Assembly (NCBI GenBank): GCA_014237855.1
Contig: JABACD010000009.1
Coordinates: forward strand, 62,001 to 126,000
Origin: Planctomycetota bacterium
GTDB lineage: Bacteria; Planctomycetota; UBA1135; GCA-002686595
Length of the DNA stretch: 64,000 nt
Direction: 5' to 3'
Of the stretch, positions 59,487-64,000 are shown piece after piece. The notes under the pieces were generated by a model. It had not been told where the DNA came from. It saw only the letters and a list, made by a program, of their open reading frames with translations, and searched no databases. Position numbers and translations under genes: made by a program. The stretch's first letter is position 1. Each line of letters opens with the position of its first letter.

Positions 59487-61338
59487 TTCGAGCCTCAAAC
59501 TCACTGCAATATCCCTCGATGAGGTTCTCGTCGCCGAATATCTTGCCAATCACCCGACGCAAGAGCCCCTTTGCCGTGGCATGCCCCATTGGACTCAGGG
59601 CCTCCACCGCGTGGTGCTCATAGGCATCGCAGAGTTCGCGGGCCTTGGCGATGATCTTGTGCTCGCCGAGGAAGCCGCGAAGACTCTCCCGGACCGACCC
59701 TGGATCCAGCCTGCGCTCCCAGAGCCCCTCGAGGAGCTCACGATCCTCATCCTGCTCGGCCCGCTTGTGGGCGATCGCGAGGATCAAGGAGGGCCGCAGG
59801 TCGCCCAGGTCATCCGAGTCCCCATCGCCAAAGAAGTCCTCGATGTCATCGCGGATCTGGTAGGCGATGCCGAGCGCTTCGGAGTAGGGCCCCAGGACCG
59901 AGTGAACCTGCTCGTCAGCGCCTGCGAAGAGCGCGCCCAGGCGCAGGGCGACCTCGAAGGCAGGAGCCGTCTTCTCGCGGAAGATCCCGAGCACCTCGAG
60001 GGAGCTCAAGGGCCTGGGGTGCCGCGTCCAGTGGAGCTCCGCCCCCTGTCCACGGGAGAGCGCCACGTGACCGCGAGCCGCCTCGGCCAGCAGCGCCGCA
60101 CGCACCTCGCCGGTGACCTCCAGCTCCGCCAGCAGGCGATAGCCCTCTCCCAGCAACAGATCGCCGACGTTCAAGGCAATCGCCTCGCCGTGCCTGGCGT
60201 GCAGGGATTGCTCGCCATACCGAATGAGATCGCCGTCCTCGATATCGTCGTGAATCAGGCTCGCCTTGTGAAAGCACTCAACGGCCACGGCGAGCTTCCT
60301 CAGATCGGCCGGCATCCGTGGTGCCTGGGCCTTGCCCTCGCTGGTCACGGCCATCCACATGCAGGTGGCCAGGTAGGGCCGCCAGCGCTTGCCGGCCATC
60401 GCCAGCCAATCTCGCGCGATCGCATCGGTCTCCGCGCCGATCCCCTGCGAGGGCCCCATGATCTCCTCCAGTGAGTCTCGCTGGAACCAGTCCCTCACCG
60501 TGCCCTTCAACTCCTCGAGGTCGAGACGATAGGTCCGGTCCTCGGCGGAGAGGTGGATCAGGTCGCGCACTTGATCCAGGTCCACATTCGTGTCCCGGCA
60601 GTCATCCTGCAGGAGTGGAATCGACATGCCTGGAATGGCCACCGCCTCCATGTGTGGGAAGCACTTCTCGAGCACATTGAGGCACGACACACCGACGATT
60701 CCCTCGATCTTGCCGGTCTCGATCATGGCCCGAACGATGGCGGACCCCTCGGCGATCAACACCGCATAACCCAGCTGCTCCGCCTCCCGTGCCAGATCCT
60801 CGATCGAGCACAGGCCGCACTCCTTGCACAGCATTCCGAACTGATCGAAGGGCGCAGGGCAGTGCTCTTCCACGCGCAGGCACTTGGGCAGCAGCAGCAG
60901 ACGGCGGTCATAGGGAACCTGCGCCAGCCCATCACGCCAGCACTCGTTGTTGAGCAGCACGGCCGCATAGTCGGCGTAACGCAGGTCGAGTCCGGCCGCC
61001 TCACAAACAGAGGCGGAGTAGGTACGCAGCTCTTCCAGCGAGATCGGGGGCACCAGGCGGAGTTCGGCGATTCGCAGTGCAGCCGCGCTCTTGAGGCGAT
61101 CTCGCTCGGCACGCCTGTCAGGAATGTTTGACTGCGCCGGTCGAGCGCGCTGGATCGGGAGCCGCCGCGGCAGACGGATCGGATTCTCGCCACCCGCCAG
61201 CGGACTCCGCACAGCAGTGGGCGTCGAAGGATCGCTGGTGGTCTCCGGAGCGCTGTCGCAACCGGCACCCCCCACCGGCTGCACGTCTTGCGCAACGGGC
61301 TGGGACTCTGAAGAACTAGAACTCTCGAGGGGACTCAT
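59446..61338 (-). CDS. DUF116-polyprenyl diphosphate synthase fusion
   Basis: A 630-residue fusion. After a low-complexity Ser/Pro-rich N-terminus (about 1-80), residues about 130-270 are a DUF116 domain rich in Cys (PKCLRVEEHC, GMLCKECGLCSIED, VSCLNVLEKCFP, LLQDDCRDT), which could bind a metal or Fe-S cluster. Residues about 300-620 are an (all-E)-polyprenyl diphosphate synthase with both Asp-rich motifs: first DDIED at 364-368 (LIHDDIEDGD) and second DDIED at 497-501 (AYQIRDDIEDFFGDGD). Small residues (Ser, Ala) four and five places before the first motif suggest GGPP or longer products. It condenses IPP with allylic diphosphates. ATG at 61338, 12 bp after the radical SAM gene. Confidence 0.87.
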   Translation of the reverse strand: MSPLESSSSSESQPVAQDVQPVGGAGCDSAPETTSDPSTPTAVRSPLAGGENPIRLPRRLPIQRARPAQSNIPDRRAERDRLKSAAALRIAELRLVPPISLEELRTYSASVCEAAGLDLRYADYAAVLLNNECWRDGLAQVPYDRRLLLLPKCLRVEEHCPAPFDQFGMLCKECGLCSIEDLAREAEQLGYAVLIAEGSAIVRAMIETGKIEGIVGVSCLNVLEKCFPHMEAVAIPGMSIPLLQDDCRDTNVDLDQVRDLIHLSAEDRTYRLDLEELKGTVRDWFQRDSLEEIMGPSQGIGAETDAIARDWLAMAGKRWRPYLATCMWMAVTSEGKAQAPRMPADLRKLAVAVECFHKASLIHDDIEDGDLIRYGEQSLHARHGEAIALNVGDLLLGEGYRLLAELEVTGEVRAALLAEAARGHVALSRGQGAELHWTRHPRPLSSLEVLGIFREKTAPAFEVALRLGALFAGADEQVHSVLGPYSEALGIAYQIRDDIEDFFGDGDSDDLGDLRPSLILAIAHKRAEQDEDRELLEGLWERRLDPGSVRESLRGFLGEHKIIAKARELCDAYEHHAVEALSPMGHATAKGLLRRVIGKIFGDENLIEGYCSEFEARNAAGGAVGAEPAG

Positions 61339-61350
61339 CACAGACCTCGC

Positions 61351-62547
61351 TCAGGTGTAGGCGCCAAAGCCGAAGAACCAGTGCTTCTTGGCGAAGCGGT
61401 ACATCCAGTGTTTCTCGGGGACCTCGTTTCCGGGGTCATGCTGACTGTTGAGGTGCGACATGGAAAGCAGCTCGGCCATTGCCTCGCCACGGGTAGTGGT
61501 GTCGCGCGAGTCGTTGCGCTCGACGACATCCTTCAGGAGATCGGGTCGCTCCAGCACGATACAGCCACGCGTGGCACCTGCCGCGGTCTCGCGGAAGTCC
61601 GCGAGCAGGTTCGACTCGGTCATGGTCTTGAAGATGTCCCCATCGTTGTCGTGGATCGATTCATTCGCAAATTGAACGATAGGACAGGGCTCGATGTCAC
61701 CGTAGGGACTGATGTGATGGCTGATACCGGTCGCCGCTGGACAGAGGGCCTGACCTTGATCGTCCCAGTAGGCGTCCACGAAGCCGATTGGCTTCTCGTT
61801 GCGCATCTCCACGGCGAAGTTCCGCACCCGGTGCACCTGCTCGGGAGTCAGGGCCAGCTCCGGCGCCGCGTCGGGTCCAACTGCGCGGTAGGTATGGAAC
61901 CAGTTGTAGTGCACCCCCAGCTCGATCAGTCGGTCGACCCATGCCTCGGTCACGAGGTCATCGTAGTTGGTCTGACAGATGCTCGAGGCCACACCTGTGA
62001 TCAGCCGCGCCTTCACACAGGCCTCGATTCCCTTGAGGGTCCTGTCAAGCACGCCATCACGACCGCGCCGCTCGTCGCTGACCACCTCGGAGCCCTCGAC
62101 GCTGATCAACGGTGTGGCATTGCCCACTCGTCGCAGCTCGGAGGCCAGCTCGTCGGTGATCTGGTGGCCATTGGTGAAGATCTGGAAGTAGCAGTCGGGG
62201 TGCGCCTCCAGCATCTCGATCAGATTGGGATGCATGAAGGGCTCGCCACCCAGGATCCCGAAGAACCGATTGCCGTGCTTCTTGGCGTTCTCGATCAGGC
62301 GATTCCAGTCGTCAAGAGAGATCATCTCTCGGGGCGCAGCGACATCGACCCAGCAACCGGTGCAGCGCAGGTTGCAGGAGTTGATGATCGAGACGTAGAG
62401 GAACGGAGGGAACACCTGCCCCTGCTTCAGTCGACGCTTGAAGCGCTGGACACTCAGCATCCCCTTCCAGCCGAAGTTGTAGGCGAACTTCCACAGGACG
62501 CGCATGTCCGTCGAGCGCAGCATGCGCCCTGCCATGGAGATCATCAT
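61351..62547 (-). CDS. SPASM-domain radical SAM protein
   Basis: A 398-residue radical SAM enzyme. The first cluster motif is CX3CX2C (SCNLRCTGCWVD; Cys58, 62, 65), followed by the SAM-binding GGEPF motif (FFGILGGEPFMHPN). Near the C-terminus CPAATGISHHISPYGDIEPC has the exact CX13GX4C spacing of SPASM domains (auxiliary Fe-S cluster), with further Cys later. The N-terminal 40 residues are basic and hydrophobic, a possible membrane-association segment, as in HpnH. The ATG at 62547 overlaps the ferredoxin gene's stop and follows AGGAG. It may install a radical modification on an isoprenoid or on a peptide; the target is unknown. Confidence 0.87.
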   Translation of the reverse strand: MMISMAGRMLRSTDMRVLWKFAYNFGWKGMLSVQRFKRRLKQGQVFPPFLYVSIINSCNLRCTGCWVDVAAPREMISLDDWNRLIENAKKHGNRFFGILGGEPFMHPNLIEMLEAHPDCYFQIFTNGHQITDELASELRRVGNATPLISVEGSEVVSDERRGRDGVLDRTLKGIEACVKARLITGVASSICQTNYDDLVTEAWVDRLIELGVHYNWFHTYRAVGPDAAPELALTPEQVHRVRNFAVEMRNEKPIGFVDAYWDDQGQALCPAATGISHHISPYGDIEPCPIVQFANESIHDNDGDIFKTMTESNLLADFRETAAGATRGCIVLERPDLLKDVVERNDSRDTTTRGEAMAELLSMSHLNSQHDPGNEVPEKHWMYRFAKKHWFFGFGAYT

Positions 62548-63434
62548 ATGTCCCACTCCTCCGGCGATGGTGCAGGCCGCGACGCTTCCTGGTCAGCGAT
62601 GGTCTGCGAGGCTGCTCGACGCCGCTCTGCCTTTTCCTTGGCGCGCCGGGTGCGCTCTTCAATCTCTCCCGCAGAGGGCAGGGTCATCAGGACCTCATCG
62701 GGAATGTCCAGGGACTCCTTCAGCTCCTTGAGGCAGCGCTTGCGCTCCAGCAGGGCCTTGGACTCGTCTCTCTCGGTGGAGAATCGCTTGCGGGCAGTAT
62801 CGCTTCGGTCACGCAAGGAGGAATAGATGTCACCTCCGAGCAGGGCGCTGATGTCCACCTTCATCGACTCCTTCTGGATGTCTTCCTTGCGGACCACATC
62901 ACCGTTGATCGGCCCCTTTCCGTACTTGGGAAAGAGGATCGCGACCTCGGGGCAGACGCGACTGCAGGCGGGACAGTTGGTCTTGCAGTTGTCCTCGTTC
63001 TGCACCTGGATCTGGCCGTTCTCATCGGCTCCGTAGACATCGAAGAGACAGAACGAGAGGCACTGCATGCAGTTGGTGCAGAGACCGAAGTCGATCACGG
63101 GAAACCACGGAGTCCACTGCCCCGGATCCGAGAGCTCGCGCTGGCTGCGCAGGTCGGCGAGGTTGGTCACCACCTGCTCGGCTGTCATCGCTGCAATCCG
63201 AATCCAGGGAGTCCCCGGGGTGACCACTTCTTCGTCGTCTCCAACCTGCAGGACCGCCATGGCGGGCCGAGCGCAGTCGGAGGAGCGCCGCTCGACGGGA
63301 TGGCCCGCCTCCAGCAACTGGGCCAGGAGCTCGTGACGCCGGGAACTCTCCAGGCGCCCGGAGTCGCGACGTTCACGCAGCAGCACACGTAGCTCCTGCG
63401 AATTCGCCTGATCCGCCAGCTTCGTGGACTTCAT
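62544..63434 (-). CDS. Ferredoxin-like protein with two 4Fe-4S sites
   Basis: A 296-residue cytoplasmic protein. Residues about 115-165 hold two cluster motifs: CTNCMQCLSFC (Cys119 onward, CX2CX2CX3C) and the variant CKTNCPACSRVC (CX3CX2CX3C) followed by PE. The N-terminal 110 residues resemble no family I know (LLREERRDSG-like charged helix). The C-terminal 110 residues are charged and helical, without homology I recognise. The protein is coupled by ATGA to both neighbours and probably donates electrons to the radical SAM enzyme downstream. Confidence 0.85.
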   Translation of the reverse strand: MKSTKLADQANSQELRVLLRERRDSGRLESSRRHELLAQLLEAGHPVERRSSDCARPAMAVLQVGDDEEVVTPGTPWIRIAAMTAEQVVTNLADLRSQRELSDPGQWTPWFPVIDFGLCTNCMQCLSFCLFDVYGADENGQIQVQNEDNCKTNCPACSRVCPEVAILFPKYGKGPINGDVVRKEDIQKESMKVDISALLGGDIYSSLRDRSDTARKRFSTERDESKALLERKRCLKELKESLDIPDEVLMTLPSAGEIEERTRRAKEKAERRRAASQTIADQEASRPAPSPEEWDI

Positions 63435-63778
63435 GCTCCACTCTCCCTGTCCGTCATGAGTCCCAGTGCCTGGGAGAGCTCTGCCGCGCTCGACTCACGC
63501 ATGTTGTGCAGCTCGACCTCCTGGGGCAGCTCGTGCCCAGCTGCGTGGAACAGCCAGCGCACCGAGCGCGGGTAACAGGCGACGATGCGGAGCTCAGGAT
63601 CACCTGCGTAGTCCGCGAGCGCCGGGTCCTTGCGAGCGCTCATCTCGCAGAGATCGGGCACCGCCTCGAAGTCGCCATCGGAGTCCCCGAGCTGCTCGAG
63701 AAGCTCGTGCTTGACCCTTGCCGGAACGACCTTGGCATAGGCGCAGTGACAGTACAGGAGGCGCTTGTCACCGCTCAT
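63431..63778 (-). CDS. Small Cys protein resembling the N-terminus of HdrA
   Basis: A 115-residue protein with a conserved-looking pattern: YCHC near residue 10, DLCEMSARKDP near 43, ACYPRSVRWLF near 68 and HNMRES near 90. This order (C-x-C, LC, A-C-x-P-R, N-x-R-E) matches the N-terminal domain of HdrA-type heterodisulfide reductases, without the flavin domain. It could be a small redox or electron-carrier domain. The start overlaps the stop of the gene at the right edge and its stop overlaps the ferredoxin gene. Similarity is by eye only. Confidence 0.75.
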   Translation of the reverse strand: MSGDKRLLYCHCAYAKVVPARVKHELLEQLGDSDGDFEAVPDLCEMSARKDPALADYAGDPELRIVACYPRSVRWLFHAAGHELPQEVELHNMRESSAAELSQALGLMTDRESGA

Positions 63779-64000
63779 GAGGCTCCTCCACCTGCTCTGA
63801 CCTCTTCACGGTGCGTCGGTACGGGAGGAGCCGGCCGGAAGTGCTCGTGGTGTTCGACCTCCAGCTCGAGCCCCGTGACGGACTCGGAGATGCCCTTCAG
63901 TGCGTCCAGAGAGAGCTCGAGCAAGAGCTCAGGGTCAGTCTCTGCACGGAGGTTGAGGATCAGCTGCCCACGACTCACGCCATCGAGCAGTGCCTCGCGC
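63775..64000 (-). CDS. C-terminal fragment of a protein extending past the right edge
   Basis: The frame is open from the right edge and ends at 63775, coupled by ATGA to the next gene. The visible 74 residues (EALLDGVSRGQLILNLRAET, then HHEHFRPAPPVPTHRE) are too few for identification. The His-rich tail and layout are compatible with the end of a CobW/P47K-type GTPase, but I cannot claim this. A GTG at 63978 is internal, not the start. Confidence 0.7.
   Translation of the reverse strand, partial: REALLDGVSRGQLILNLRAETDPELLLELSLDALKGISESVTGLELEVEHHEHFRPAPPVPTHREEVRAGGGAS

Noticed and set aside
59404..60474. 356-residue plus-strand ORF
   Set aside because: Antisense to the polyprenyl synthase domain with intact Asp-rich motifs.
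61381..62826. 481-residue plus-strand ORF
   Set aside because: Antisense to the SPASM radical SAM gene.
1..64000. tRNA, rRNA, CRISPR, insertion sequence or prophage
   Set aside because: No clover-leaf with a GTTCRA loop, no rRNA-like stretch, no regularly spaced repeats and no transposase or integrase motifs were seen.

Overview
The window is GC-rich bacterial DNA that reads like a Planctomycetota (PVC superphylum) chromosome. The signs are a PVC-type heme-binding dehydrogenase of about 1400 residues, seven secreted PQQ-like beta-propeller proteins, an ECF sigma factor fused to a membrane anchor and carboxypeptidase-regulatory-like domains, and many secreted or lipid-anchored proteins of unknown role. 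This assignment is inferred from gene content; no rRNA or tRNA gene is present to fix it. I see no CRISPR array, insertion sequence, prophage or origin.

Positions 1-17238 hold a phosphate-starvation region. A truncated tldD leaves on the minus strand, and phoB-phoR reads away from it. An ECF sigma/surface-domain fusion, a secreted protein of unknown function and an Asp-box lipoprotein follow. Then come pstS-pstC-pstA-pstB-phoU, tightly packed, and an eight-heme/TPR lipoprotein. Short repeats at 11-bp spacing sit at the same distance upstream of both phoB and pstS and are candidate PhoB boxes.

Positions 17260-23688 hold a quaternary-amine-type ABC importer (ATPase plus a substrate-binding/permease fusion). 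It is divergent from a hybrid histidine kinase whose 5' end carries two C9 tracts. A second OmpR-type response regulator follows. Positions 23780-40732 are a mixed, mostly minus-strand stretch: a thioredoxin-like lipoprotein, the PVC-type cytochrome/dehydrogenase, a secreted helical protein, three PQQ-like propellers, an enoyl-CoA hydratase, an EamA/ABC-exporter trio and an acyl-CoA thioesterase.

Positions 40832-53961 look like one ten-gene minus-strand operon. In transcription order it has two PQQ-like proteins, DUF3311 + sodium/solute symporter, a LuxE-like acyl-activating enzyme, an aldehyde dehydrogenase, an iron-type alcohol dehydrogenase, a PQQ-like lipoprotein, a HemN-like radical SAM enzyme and a GT4 glycosyltransferase. 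The three central enzymes could interconvert acid, aldehyde and alcohol.

Positions 54168-64000 are the most interesting part: a very compact minus-strand operon entering from the right edge. It encodes a small HdrA-N-like Cys protein, a two-cluster ferredoxin protein, a SPASM radical SAM enzyme, a DUF116-polyprenyl synthase fusion, an alpha/alpha-toroid prenyltransferase-like protein, a squalene-hopene-cyclase-like protein with DXDD, a cysteine desulfurase and a PQQ-like protein. Together these suggest an undescribed Fe-S-dependent isoprenoid pathway.
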